From Dokdonia sp. Dokd-P16 (lineage in GTDB: Bacteria; Bacteroidota; Bacteroidia; Flavobacteriales; Flavobacteriaceae), in the NCBI RefSeq assembly GCF_003095655.1, contig NZ_CP029151.1, positions 929,001-993,000 on the forward strand: a DNA stretch of 64,000 bases, in the 5' to 3' direction. Made by a program: the position numbers and the translations under genes. The notes below the pieces were generated by a model. That model had not been told where the DNA came from. It did no database searches and saw nothing but the letters and a program-made list of their open reading frames with translations. Below, piece after piece: positions 43,034-51,775 of the stretch. Position 1 is the stretch's first letter. Every line of letters begins with the position of its first letter.

Positions 43034-43151
43034 TTGGTTTGGATTTTATAAGGCAATGAAAATACGGAAAGGACTTATTTTAAGAAAACTTTTGGTTTTT
43101 GTTTAACAGACATTATACAGAATGGTTTGCAAGCATCATCACTCAAAAGGA

Positions 43152-43188
43152 AATGCTCTCCGAAACTTATTAAAGTTGGGAGAGCATT
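43152..43188 (-). terminator. Hairpin terminator of the carbonic anhydrase gene
   Basis: Outer stem AATGCTCTCC/GGAGAGCATT with an inner AACTT/AAGTT stem. It is 38 bp beyond the minus-strand stop and has a modest T-rich tail on the minus strand. Confidence 0.75.
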
Positions 43189-43225
43189 AAAACTGATTAC
43201 AACATCAATTGTGAGTCTACAATAT

Positions 43226-43990
43226 TTAATTAATAAAATTTACTTTACCAGTTTCCATATCATATACCGCCGAAACAATTTTAATCGTACCATCATTTTC
43301 CATTGCGGCCATTTTAGGAGATTGCTTTCGAATATCTTCAACCGTTTTTATGGCATTTTTATGAATTACATTGTTAGTAAAGGCAACATTCTTAGAAGAT
43401 AGTTCGCCATCTTTCTCGGTTACAAGTACTGATGGTTTAATCTCATCAAGTAAATTTGAAAGAGAATTCATACCCATAGACGCAGCGTCCGTATTATCTA
43501 TAGCATGTTTTACAGCGCCACATTCAGTATGGCCCATTACAATTACTACTTTTGATCCCGCAACAGCCGTAGCAAATTCCATAGAACCTACGATGTCAGT
43601 ATTTTCAATATTGCCGGCTACTCTTGCAACAAAAATATCGCCGATCCCCAAGTCAAAAACATCTTCTACAGGTACTCTACTATCAACACAAGACAGTACA
43701 ATCGCTTTAGGGTATTGACCTATTGTAGCTTTTCTCCTTTGTGCGGAGTGGTCGCGTTGTGTCAAATTATTGTCTACAAAGTTCTGATTTCCCTTTTTTA
43801 ATCGATTTATAATTTCGTCAGGAGTCATTCCAGCTTGTTCTTCGGCAGTCATAATACTTTCTACAACTTTTTTTTCTATAACCTCAGGTGTTCGTTGTTC
43901 ATCTTGTAAAATCTCATGGGAGCTCTCTTTGCAAGAGTTCAAGAAAATCATACACATTACACTTAGTGATACTTTAAATAGATTTCTCAT
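43226..43990 (-). CDS. Beta-class carbonic anhydrase with lipoprotein signal
   Basis: 254 residues. The zinc site is complete: C-V-D-S-R (Cys and the Asp/Arg dyad, about 100-104) and G-H-T-E-C-G-A (His and Cys, about 156-162). The enzyme interconverts CO2 and bicarbonate. Unusually, it begins with a lipoprotein signal peptide, V-M-C-M-I-F-L-N-S-C-K-E-S-S with lipobox L-N-S-C, followed by a 45-residue polar linker. The enzyme should therefore be anchored in the periplasm or outer membrane, not the cytoplasm where most beta-class enzymes act. Monocistronic. It may feed bicarbonate uptake or anaplerotic carbon fixation, which is inference. Confidence 0.9.
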   Translation of the reverse strand: MRNLFKVSLSVMCMIFLNSCKESSHEILQDEQRTPEVIEKKVVESIMTAEEQAGMTPDEIINRLKKGNQNFVDNNLTQRDHSAQRRKATIGQYPKAIVLSCVDSRVPVEDVFDLGIGDIFVARVAGNIENTDIVGSMEFATAVAGSKVVIVMGHTECGAVKHAIDNTDAASMGMNSLSNLLDEIKPSVLVTEKDGELSSKNVAFTNNVIHKNAIKTVEDIRKQSPKMAAMENDGTIKIVSAVYDMETGKVNFIN

Positions 43991-44230
43991 TTTTCTAATT
44001 TTTATTTAGTTATTCATAATGATATAACTAGTTTCAAATTTAATAGTAATACTATCATTTTTAAAACTTATGCTATTATTTTAACCAATAATTAACTCAT
44101 ATGCTCTTCCACAGCTATATTGACAGTCAATTATTGTGATGCTATTGTCATTAAAAAGCATGTTCTAATTTGTACTTTTACAACAGTAGATTAACGAACA
44201 ATAGATACACCCGTATAAAAGGTCACAATT

Positions 44231-45523
44231 ATGAAATACGACTTAATAGACAACACCCTTTTTATAAAAAATCGCAAAAACTTTATGGCGCAAATGAAGC
44301 CTAAGAGTCTTGCTGTTTTTAATAGTAATGATACTTACCCAGTAAGCGCAGACTCCACTCTTCCTTTTGAGCAGCATCGTGATATTTTTTATTTAAGCGG
44401 CGTTGATCAAGAAGAGTCTATCCTTGTTTTATTTCCAGACTGTCCTAAAGAGCAATATCGTGAAATCCTTTTCTTAACAGAAACTAACGATCACATCGCA
44501 GTTTGGGAAGGAGAAAAACTCACAAAGGAAAAAGCACTAGCAACTTCTGGAGTTGAGACGGTTTTTTGGCTTCAAGACCTAGAGAAAGTTTTTGCAGAGC
44601 TTATGACATATGCAGATACTGTGTATGTAAATACGAACGAACACTACCGCCAGTCTGTAGCACTTGAGACAAGAGAAGATCGTTTTACAAAATGGTGGAA
44701 AGCAAAATACCCAGCACATAGTGTTGCAAAAAGTAACCCAATCCTCCAGCGTTTACGTTCTGTAAAAGATCCTATCGAGTTAGATCTAATGCAGAAGGCT
44801 TGTGATATTACTAATAAAGGTTTCCGCCGCGTGCTTGGGTTTGTAAAACCTGGAGTTTGGGAATACGAGATTGAAGCAGAATACATGCATGAATTCTTAC
44901 GCAATCGCTCTAAGAAGTTTGCATATACACCAATCATAGCTTCTGGTAATAGCGCAAACGTACTTCACTACATTGAGAACAACAATCAGTGTAAAGATGG
45001 AGAACTTATCTTAATGGATGTAGGTGCAGAATATGCAAACTATGCTAGTGACATGACAAGAACCATCCCTGTAAACGGAAGGTTTACAGACCGACAAAAA
45101 GATGTTTATAACGCAGTGTTGCGTGTAAAAGATGAGGCTACAAAAATGCTTGTACCTGGAACTATGTGGGAGCAATACCACGTAGAAGTGGGTAAACTAA
45201 TGACTTCTGAGTTACTAGGTCTAGGGTTACTTGACAAAGCAGATGTACAGAACGAGAATCCAGACTGGCCTGCTTATAAGAAGTATTTCATGCACGGCAC
45301 TTCTCACCATATTGGACTTGATACTCATGATTACGGATTATTACACGAACCTATGCAAGCAAACAATGTGTTTACTGTAGAGCCTGGAATATACATTCCT
45401 AAAGAAGGTTTTGGGATACGTCTAGAGGATGATTTAGTAATACAAGAAAATGGAGCTCCTGTAAATCTTATGGGTGACATTCCTATCACAGTTGAGGAGA
45501 TTGAAGATCTTATGAATAAGTAA
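44231..45523 (+). CDS. Xaa-Pro aminopeptidase (M24 family, aminopeptidase P type)
   Basis: 430 residues. The N-terminal creatinase-like domain (1-170) is followed by a pita-bread catalytic domain with all five metal ligands: D-V-G-A-E-Y (first Asp), S-D-M-T-R-T (second Asp), H-G-T-S-H-H-I-G-L-D (His), V-E-P-G-I-Y (Glu) and R-L-E-D-D (Glu). It removes N-terminal residues before proline, using manganese. No signal peptide is present, so it is cytoplasmic. Monocistronic, with a terminator 36 bp downstream. Confidence 0.93.
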   Translation: MKYDLIDNTLFIKNRKNFMAQMKPKSLAVFNSNDTYPVSADSTLPFEQHRDIFYLSGVDQEESILVLFPDCPKEQYREILFLTETNDHIAVWEGEKLTKEKALATSGVETVFWLQDLEKVFAELMTYADTVYVNTNEHYRQSVALETREDRFTKWWKAKYPAHSVAKSNPILQRLRSVKDPIELDLMQKACDITNKGFRRVLGFVKPGVWEYEIEAEYMHEFLRNRSKKFAYTPIIASGNSANVLHYIENNNQCKDGELILMDVGAEYANYASDMTRTIPVNGRFTDRQKDVYNAVLRVKDEATKMLVPGTMWEQYHVEVGKLMTSELLGLGLLDKADVQNENPDWPAYKKYFMHGTSHHIGLDTHDYGLLHEPMQANNVFTVEPGIYIPKEGFGIRLEDDLVIQENGAPVNLMGDIPITVEEIEDLMNK

Positions 45524-45529
45524 AATAAG

Positions 45530-45546
45530 TACGCTTTCGCCAAAGC
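45530..45546. repeat. Degenerate palindromic repeat copy 18, intergenic
   Basis: TACGCTTTCGCCAAAGC; one central change (CGCG to CGCC) and a damaged right arm. It lies 6 bp after the aminopeptidase stop. Confidence 0.85.
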
Positions 45547-45558
45547 TACCAAATAACA

Positions 45559-45591
45559 AAAAGCCCGTTTTCACTAGGAAAACGGGCTTTT
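45559..45591. terminator. Bidirectional rho-independent terminator
   Basis: Fourteen-bp stem AAAAGCCCGTTTTC with its complement, loop ACTAG, between convergent aminopeptidase and aspartate kinase genes. Confidence 0.93.
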
Positions 45592-45608
45592 ACAATCAAA
45601 GGAACTTC

Positions 45609-46934
45609 TTAGTTTGCTACGGGAAGAGAAAATACATAACGCTGTAAAAGCTCTAGAGCACTACGCTTATCTTCTGTTGCGACTAGCAATGATATATTAT
45701 GATCACTTCCTCCGTAAGAAATCATGCGCACTTGCACATCTTGGAGCACTTGGAATAACTTATGTGTATCTGCATGGCGATTTACCTCATTACCTACAAG
45801 ACAGATAATAGTCTGATTTTTATCTACCACCACTTGTGCAAATTGTAACAACTCTGCTTGTATAGCATCAAGATGTGTGGTGTCATCAATCGTGAGTGAT
45901 ACCGCTATCTCTGAAGTGGTAATCATATCTATAGATGTCTCATAGCGCTGGAAGATTGCAAACACTTTACTTAAAAATCCGTGCGCAAGTAACATCTTGC
46001 TTGATTTTATTTTGAGTGCTGTAATCCCATCTTTGGCAGCGATTGCTTTTATCCCTTCCCCTTCAGATCTATGAGTTATTACTGTACCAGGAGCATCTGG
46101 CTCCATCGTATTTTTAAGCCTTAACGGTATACGATCCTCTCGTAATGGCTGCACTGTTTGCGGATGCAAAATTTTGGCTCCAAAATAAGCCAACTCTGCC
46201 GCCTCATCATAAGAGAGTGCACCTATAGCTTTTGTTTTCTCAACTTCTCTAGGGTCATTATTATGAAAGCCATCTATATCTGTCCAGATCTGCACCTCAC
46301 TCGCTTGTATTGCAGCTCCTATTATAGTTGCTGTATAATCACTTCCTCCACGTTGCAAGTTTGAAATCTGACCGTAGTAATTGCGACATATAAAACCCTG
46401 GGTGATGTACACCACACTGTCATCAGTCTGCTCAATTACTCGACGTAAGTTTTGCGCGATATAAAATTGATCTGGCTCATGCTCTTTATCAATTCGCATG
46501 AATTCTAGCGCAGGTAACAAGACAGCTTTAAGTCCTTCTTGCTCTAGGAAATGACAAAATATAAAAGTAGAAAGTAATTCTCCTTGCGCTACAATTGCCT
46601 CTGCTTTTTGATCACTAAAATCTTCAGATGAAAGTCGCTCTATCTCTGCAAAAATCTCATCTACATATCCTATCACAAGAGGTTTTAGCCTTTTATCTGT
46701 AATTAATTGCTCCACTACATCGTCGTACCTTGATTGCAGGCTGCTGCGTAGCTCACTTGCCTCGGTAAGATTTGAAGCTCTTGCGGCATTTGCGATTTGG
46801 ACTAAAGCATTTGTAGTACCAGACATTGCAGAAAGCACTACTATTTTAGGAGTTGGCGTATCAATAATATGTCTTACAGAGATCATATTTTCTGTAGATC
46901 CAACGGAGGTACCCCCAAATTTTAAAACTTGCAT
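45609..46934 (-). CDS. lysC: Aspartate kinase
   Basis: 441 residues. N-terminal K-F-G-G-T-S-V-G-S is the signature of the amino-acid kinase fold. The aspartate site R-G-G-S-D-Y-T-A and the I-W-T-D-I-D-G motif lie near 215-240. The C-terminal 140 residues form ACT-type regulatory domains (I-K-S-S-K-M-L, then L-V-G-N-E-V). It phosphorylates aspartate, the first step toward lysine, threonine, methionine and diaminopimelate. There is no homoserine dehydrogenase fusion, so it is a monofunctional isoenzyme; the symbol is by homology only. Divergent from a gene encoding a related ACT domain. Confidence 0.92.
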   Translation of the reverse strand: MQVLKFGGTSVGSTENMISVRHIIDTPTPKIVVLSAMSGTTNALVQIANAARASNLTEASELRSSLQSRYDDVVEQLITDKRLKPLVIGYVDEIFAEIERLSSEDFSDQKAEAIVAQGELLSTFIFCHFLEQEGLKAVLLPALEFMRIDKEHEPDQFYIAQNLRRVIEQTDDSVVYITQGFICRNYYGQISNLQRGGSDYTATIIGAAIQASEVQIWTDIDGFHNNDPREVEKTKAIGALSYDEAAELAYFGAKILHPQTVQPLREDRIPLRLKNTMEPDAPGTVITHRSEGEGIKAIAAKDGITALKIKSSKMLLAHGFLSKVFAIFQRYETSIDMITTSEIAVSLTIDDTTHLDAIQAELLQFAQVVVDKNQTIICLVGNEVNRHADTHKLFQVLQDVQVRMISYGGSDHNISLLVATEDKRSALELLQRYVFSLPVAN

Positions 46935-47000
46935 ACGTGATATTTTTAAGCAAAAGTATTTAAGAGTTAGATTACCACCACATAAATGAAGAAAATAGAC

Positions 47001-47008
47001 TAATTTTG
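47001..47008 (+). promoter_or_regulatory. Candidate -7 box for the ACT-domain gene
   Basis: TAATTTTG, a perfect TAnnTTTG, is 25 bp before the TTG start codon at 47034. Confidence 0.45.
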
Positions 47009-47033
47009 AACAAAATGTTAACTATATAACGAT

Positions 47034-47690
47034 TTGAATACTATATCCGACTGCGTATCAGAGATTATCGCACAGCAACCTTACCTAGAAGAGGCATTAT
47101 CACAGAAGATTATTAATTATGCGGCTCTCGCTGAGAATCTTAATCCTCAGGTCTCACAATTACTTAAGAAACCTGTAAAAGATGGAGCTATATTAATGGC
47201 GCTACGTCGTTATGCATCACCTACAGACACTCAGAAATCGCTACGCTTAAAGGAAGTACTTAGTACGCTAGGTGATATCACAGTACGTTCTAAGCTTATT
47301 GTGTTTACTTTTCAAAATTCGGGTACACTTATCCAGAATCACGCTCAAATATTGAGCACTATTGCTACAAACACACAAGTGTTTTATACATTTACACGTG
47401 GTATTCATGAAAGCACACTCATAAGCTCTTCAAGTGAGGAGGAGAACATTCGTAATCATTTTGAGACAGAAAGTATTCTTGGGTTTCAAGGAAATTTATC
47501 TGCTATAAGCATAAGACTTCCGCAAGGTAACACTGCCGTTGCAGGTTTATACTACCAGATATTTAAGCGTTTGGCTTGGGAGGGCATTTCACTACAAGAG
47601 GTTATTTCAACCACTAATGAATTCATTATCCTAGTAGAAGACCATCTAGTTGATCGTGCGTTTTCTACCATTAAGAAGTTACAGTCTTAG
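47034..47690 (+). CDS. ACT-domain protein related to the aspartokinase regulatory region
   Basis: 218 residues starting at a TTG (N-T-I-S-D-C follows). The nearest ATG upstream is out of frame and followed by a stop, and the next internal Met is at residue 55. The first 90 residues look helical. The last 60 (G-N-T-A-V-A-G-L-Y-Y-Q-I-F-K-R-L-A-W-E-G with I-S-L-Q-E-V-I-S-T-T-N-E-F-I-I-L-V-E) have the beta-alpha-beta pattern of an aspartokinase ACT domain. No kinase motif is present. Because it is divergent from lysC, it could sense an aspartate-family amino acid and modulate that enzyme or its expression (inference). Confidence 0.72.
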   Translation: MNTISDCVSEIIAQQPYLEEALSQKIINYAALAENLNPQVSQLLKKPVKDGAILMALRRYASPTDTQKSLRLKEVLSTLGDITVRSKLIVFTFQNSGTLIQNHAQILSTIATNTQVFYTFTRGIHESTLISSSSEEENIRNHFETESILGFQGNLSAISIRLPQGNTAVAGLYYQIFKRLAWEGISLQEVISTTNEFIILVEDHLVDRAFSTIKKLQS

Positions 47691-48961
47691 ATGGTACGCT
47701 TTCGCGAAAGCGTAATAGCACTCACCATTATATAAGTCACCACAGCAGGTAATAACCAACCTAAACTTACAGTGCCTAGCGGAATCATTTCCTGCAGTAC
47801 TTTCATCTGGTCACCAAAACCTACAGAGGCCCAAAAATCTGGTGCGCTAAAAAGTATGGTAGCAATTACTACTGCTCTAAATACTACTGGAGAGGTCCAC
47901 CTTCTAGGCATCGCGTTAAGTAATATTAACACGATTGTGATTGGGTAGATAAACATAAGTGCTGGTACAGCAACTATAATAATAGAATTTACATCTAGTT
48001 GTCCCATTACAACACCAAGTATAGCTCCTAGAATGGCGGTGACTGTATAAGCTACTTGCGAGTTTCCTAGAATTCCTTTTACAAAATCTGCAGTTCCTGT
48101 TACAATTCCTACAGCCGTTGTAAAGCAAGCTAAACTTACTAAAACAGCGAGCACCTTAGTACCTATAACTCCTAATGTATCTGTACTAAGAAGGTTGAGA
48201 AGTGCCGTACGATCTGTCATCTCTATACCACCACTTCTTAGAGCACCTAGATAGATAAGTCCTCCATATATTAGTAACAATCCTATACCTGCAATGATGC
48301 CCGCTCTAGTTAACAAACGTTGCTTTGCTCTACTAGAACCCTTTTTAAAACCAAGAGAAATCACAATGACTCCTCCTACAACCACTCCACCTATGGCGTC
48401 AAAAGTTTGATAACCTTCTAAGATTCCGCTAGTGAGCGTACTATCAAAAATAGATGCACGCATAGGCTCATACTCTCCAAATATCCCAATACCAATCACC
48501 AATGCCAGAATAATGAGAATGGCTGGCGTAAGATATTTACCTACAAGATCCATCATCTTAGATCTATTAAGCACAAATAACAGGACTAATCCAAAGTATA
48601 TCGTACTCCACAGCCAACTAGAAATATCAAAATAGGGAGCAATTGCCATCTCATAAGTAACAGAGGCAGTACGTGGACCTGGCAATGCGATAGAAATAGC
48701 ATAGACCACGATTGCATACAATAGTGCAAAGAGTGGTGAAACTTTATTTGCAAAATCAATCAACGTTCCTTGTAATCTTGCATGACCGTAAATTGCCAGA
48801 ATAGGCACTACCACCGCCGAAATAAGAAAACCTGCCAGCACAAATAACCAAGAGCTCCCGGCATTATAACCTAGAAAGGATGGCAAGATTAAGTTACCTG
48901 CACCGAAAAAAAGAGAAAATAAAGCAAAAGCTGTGATAAAGGTTTGTTTGGTCATTCTCAT
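47687..48961 (-). CDS. brnQ: Branched-chain amino acid carrier (LIVCS family)
   Basis: 424 residues with about 12 transmembrane helices. The N-terminal F-F-G-A-G-N-L-I-L-P-S-F-L-G motif is the LIVCS signature. It imports leucine, isoleucine and valine with sodium or protons. The stop codon overlaps the convergent ACT-domain gene by 4 bp. The final residues, T-L-S-R-K-R-T-I, are supplied by a palindromic repeat, so the element provides the C-terminus of the protein. Confidence 0.93.
   Translation of the reverse strand: MRMTKQTFITAFALFSLFFGAGNLILPSFLGYNAGSSWLFVLAGFLISAVVVPILAIYGHARLQGTLIDFANKVSPLFALLYAIVVYAISIALPGPRTASVTYEMAIAPYFDISSWLWSTIYFGLVLLFVLNRSKMMDLVGKYLTPAILIILALVIGIGIFGEYEPMRASIFDSTLTSGILEGYQTFDAIGGVVVGGVIVISLGFKKGSSRAKQRLLTRAGIIAGIGLLLIYGGLIYLGALRSGGIEMTDRTALLNLLSTDTLGVIGTKVLAVLVSLACFTTAVGIVTGTADFVKGILGNSQVAYTVTAILGAILGVVMGQLDVNSIIIVAVPALMFIYPITIVLILLNAMPRRWTSPVVFRAVVIATILFSAPDFWASVGFGDQMKVLQEMIPLGTVSLGWLLPAVVTYIMVSAITLSRKRTI
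47695..47714. repeat. Palindromic repeat copy 19, at the C-terminus of brnQ
   Basis: Perfect 20-base copy read on the minus strand as I-T-L-S-R-K-R-T, two codons before the brnQ stop and 5 bp past the convergent ACT gene. Confidence 0.97.
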
Positions 48962-48996
48962 AGGTTGCGTGATATTTGCCCTCCAATATAGAACTA

Positions 48997-49791
48997 ATGA
49001 CTATTAACCACAAAGGTGCTACCATATTTTATACAGATCAAGGAAAAGGAACACCCGTAATCTTACTACACGGATTCTTAGAAAATCACACGATGTGGGA
49101 TCATTTCCTTAGCGTTTTGTGTGAGCAATACCGCATTATCTGCATTGACTTACTAGGCCATGGATTTTCAGAGTCCGTAGGTTATGTTCATAGTATGGAA
49201 GAAATGGCTGCTGCAGTTGCTGCCGTAACAAATCAGCTAGCGCTTAAAGACATTACGATAATAGGACATTCTATGGGAGGTTATGTGGGTATTGCTTTCG
49301 CGAAAGCGTATCCAGAATTTATATCAAAAATATGCCTTCTTAACTCAACTCCAGAAGCAGATGACGAGGCTCGAAAAAAATTGAGATCACGGGCAAATGT
49401 GATGGCAAAAAAACAATATGAGCAACTTGTTAGAATGTCATTTATAAATCTTTTTGACAAAAAAGCAAGTACAAATCATACTCTCGAAATAAAGGATGCA
49501 CTTGAACAAGCACTTAACACACCTGTACAAGGATATATTGCTGCAAATTCTGGAATGAAAGATAGACCAGACAGTTCTGAGTTTTGGAAAACAACTGCTA
49601 TCACAACGGGAATGATTTTAGGAAATTCTGATTTGCTCATTGATGCTGAAATTCACGAGCAAAGCTATAAAGAGAACACAAATTTCTTTTCTATCATAGA
49701 AAGCGGACATATGTCACATATTACTAATGCTACAGAGACTATTAGTAATATACTTTACTTTCTATCTGCCTCAGGATCATCTAGCATATGA
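48997..49791 (+). CDS. Alpha/beta hydrolase
   Basis: 264 residues from the ATG at 48997; the frame opens at a TTG at 48976 that overlaps a -7-like GATATTTG and is unlikely to be translated. Motifs: oxyanion loop L-L-H-G-F-L-E-N-H (about 24-32), nucleophile elbow G-H-S-M-G-G (about 89-94), acidic residue in G-N-S-D-L-L-I-D (about 215), and catalytic His in E-S-G-H-M-S-H. Substrate not predictable. A-F-A-K-A-Y right after the nucleophile elbow helix is encoded by a palindromic repeat. Divergent from brnQ by 35 bp. Confidence 0.9.
   Translation: MTINHKGATIFYTDQGKGTPVILLHGFLENHTMWDHFLSVLCEQYRIICIDLLGHGFSESVGYVHSMEEMAAAVAAVTNQLALKDITIIGHSMGGYVGIAFAKAYPEFISKICLLNSTPEADDEARKKLRSRANVMAKKQYEQLVRMSFINLFDKKASTNHTLEIKDALEQALNTPVQGYIAANSGMKDRPDSSEFWKTTAITTGMILGNSDLLIDAEIHEQSYKENTNFFSIIESGHMSHITNATETISNILYFLSASGSSSI
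49294..49310. repeat. Palindromic repeat copy 20, inside the hydrolase gene
   Basis: Seventeen consensus bases read as I-A-F-A-K-A-Y-P. Many hydrolases of this class naturally have an A-x-x-x-P here, so this copy could be native sequence shaped to the consensus. Confidence 0.9.
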
Positions 49792-49906
49792 AAAGCTAGT
49801 TATCAAGATGATTAAGCAATTTTCTCGCATGAGGAAGCACTAATTAAGGGTGAATAGATATTTTGATGGTTGGGGTTAAATGTTAAAATTTTAAGTATTT
49901 AATCGG

Positions 49907-49914
49907 TAAATTTG
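49907..49914 (+). promoter_or_regulatory. Candidate -7 box for the small Cys-pair gene
   Basis: TAAATTTG matches TAnnTTTG. It is 12 bp before the ATG at 49927 and 51 bp before the ATG at 49966. Confidence 0.45.
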
Positions 49915-49965
49915 TGTATTTCATAGATGATTCCTTTATTTGTGTATCCCAAATCAACCCCTAGA

Positions 49966-50220
49966 ATGAAAACTATCAACCTTAAATCGGAAAAACAAAG
50001 TATTAACCCACTCACTACTGTAGGCTGTAAATTATTTGGACATAAGTATAGAATCACAAAGCGTTACGAATCCAATCTAAAAGAATTTGAATGCTCACAG
50101 TGTAAAAAACAATACACGCTAGATGGCTATGGTCATTACACACCATTGACACCTAAGTTACGTCGTATTAATGAAGTATATGAGGAGTTTTACATGCGTA
50201 AACTTGCTCGCACCTCTTAG
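49966..50220 (+). CDS. Small protein with a zinc-ribbon-like Cys pair
   Basis: 84 residues from the ATG at 49966 (M-K-T-I-N-L-K); an ATG at 49927 would add 13 residues and cannot be excluded. It contains G-C-K-L-F-G-H-K-Y near residue 20 and E-C-S-Q-C-K-K-Q near 44. The Cys/His and C-x2-C pairs could bind zinc. A basic, aromatic tail follows (T-P-K-L-R-R-I-N-E-V-Y). I recall similar small flavobacterial proteins but know no function. Its stop overlaps the convergent thiL stop by 4 bp. Confidence 0.7.
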   Translation: MKTINLKSEKQSINPLTTVGCKLFGHKYRITKRYESNLKEFECSQCKKQYTLDGYGHYTPLTPKLRRINEVYEEFYMRKLARTS

Positions 50221-51269
50221 TCTTCTTTTTGAAGTGCATTCCATCCGCGAGCAACTAATGGTATTTTAGTATTTCCTCGTGTGATGAGGTGTATGCCTTC
50301 TTTTTCTTCTGTCATGTGACCTATAATAGAAAAATTAGGGTTTGCTTTTATTTTTGGAAAGTCGTCTTGACTAATCGTAAATAAAAGCTCATAATCCTCT
50401 CCTCCGCTTAATGCTATAGTAGTACTATCTAGTTCAAATTCCTCACAACTACTTATAACTTGAGGATCTAGCGGAATTTTATCTTCATAAAGATTACATC
50501 CTACACCAGAGTTTTTACATATATGTAGCACCTCAGAAGATAGTCCGTCACTTACATCAATCATTGATGTAGGCTGTACTTCTAGAGATTCTAGAATTCC
50601 CTTAACATCTTTACGTGCTTCTGGTTTAAGTTGGCGTTCAATAAGGTAGCTATACTGCTCAAGATCTGGCTGGCTGTTAGGATTTACCTTAAAAACTGCC
50701 TTTTCTCTTTCTAGTATTTGTAAACCCATATATGCTGCACCTATATCTCCTGTTACCACAAGTAAATCTCCAGCTTTGGCAGTAGATCTCTTTGCAATTT
50801 TCTTAGGTGCTGCGTGGCCTATTGCCGTAACACTTATTACTAAACCTACGTTAGACGAGGTAGTATCTCCACCTATAAGATCTACTTTATAATTAGTACA
50901 CGCAGTTTGAATTCCTGCATATAATTCTTCTAGTGCCTCTAGTGGGAAACGATTTGAAACCGCGATTGAAACTGTAATCTGAGTTGCCTCTGCATTCATA
51001 GCATACACGTCAGATAGATTTGCCATCACTGCCTTATAACCTAAATGTTTTAATGGCACGTAACTTAAATCAAAATGTACACCCTCTACAAGAAGGTCTG
51101 TAGTAACAATAACCTGGCTTTTAGGAAATTTCAACACTGCAGCATCATCACCTACACTTACTACCGTGCTTTTATGATGAATTTTAAAGTGCTTTGTTAA
51201 GTGGTCAATAAGACCAAATTCTCCTAATTCTGAAAGCGAAGTGCGCTCTTGATTTTTATCTTCTAACAT
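50217..51269 (-). CDS. thiL: Thiamine-monophosphate kinase
   Basis: 350 residues. Family motifs: S-E-L-G-E-F-G-L-I (about 12-20), V-G-D-D-A-A-V-L with the metal Asp residues, D-L-L-V-E-G-V-H-F-D, the K-A-V-M-A-N-L-S-D segment, M-I-D-V-S-D-G-L and L-S-G-G-E-D-Y-E-L-L-F. It phosphorylates thiamine monophosphate to the diphosphate cofactor, needed for example by Dxs. Cytoplasmic and apparently monocistronic. Confidence 0.95.
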   Translation of the reverse strand: MLEDKNQERTSLSELGEFGLIDHLTKHFKIHHKSTVVSVGDDAAVLKFPKSQVIVTTDLLVEGVHFDLSYVPLKHLGYKAVMANLSDVYAMNAEATQITVSIAVSNRFPLEALEELYAGIQTACTNYKVDLIGGDTTSSNVGLVISVTAIGHAAPKKIAKRSTAKAGDLLVVTGDIGAAYMGLQILEREKAVFKVNPNSQPDLEQYSYLIERQLKPEARKDVKGILESLEVQPTSMIDVSDGLSSEVLHICKNSGVGCNLYEDKIPLDPQVISSCEEFELDSTTIALSGGEDYELLFTISQDDFPKIKANPNFSIIGHMTEEKEGIHLITRGNTKIPLVARGWNALQKED

Positions 51270-51537
51270 AGCTGCAAAGATACTTAAACATCTTCTTTTA
51301 ATACTTTCAAAATAGGATAGCTAGTATTACAAAATATAGAAACACTTATTCCAATTTCATCTAGAAGTGAAATTAATTATTTTCTTGTTTTTTCAATTTT
51401 AAAGAAGAAAAGAGGTGAAAAACTAGAATATTACAGATAAAACAGCCATGTTTTCATAAAGTATTCTTAAAAGCCAGCAATTGCGTAGGTTAGTTATAAT
51501 TGTTTAAGTAATTTAACCTAAAATTAAACAATTTCCT

Positions 51538-51759
51538 ATGGACCTCTTACAACAAGCAGAAGTATATGAAAATAGAACGATGAGTCATATGTCTACTAGT
51601 GATCGAGTAGCAGCATCACGCGAAGGCAAAAAATTGATTCTTGCTATTAATGAAATATACAAGAAAACAAAAGACAGTAAACTTATGGACGTTATGAAGC
51701 GTCTTACTGTAAAAAAGAAAAAAATTGAAAAACGTATTAAGGGCAGATTAGCCGCATAA
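51538..51759 (+). CDS. Small basic helical protein
   Basis: 73 residues, rich in Lys/Arg toward the C-terminus (K-K-T-K-D-S-K and V-K-K-K-K-I-E-K-R-I-K-G-R) and predicted helical throughout. No known domain is recognised. The charge suggests nucleic acid binding. A hairpin terminator lies 26 bp past the stop, inside the C-terminal codons of the facing ThuA gene. The gap of about 270 bp upstream should contain its promoter, but no perfect -7 box was found. Confidence 0.65.
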   Translation: MDLLQQAEVYENRTMSHMSTSDRVAASREGKKLILAINEIYKKTKDSKLMDVMKRLTVKKKKIEKRIKGRLAA

Positions 51760-51775
51760 TACTTTAACCATATAA

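Noticed and set aside
43371-43718. 115-aa frame opposite the carbonic anhydrase gene
   Set aside because: Antisense shadow of the conserved zinc-site region; no independent evidence.
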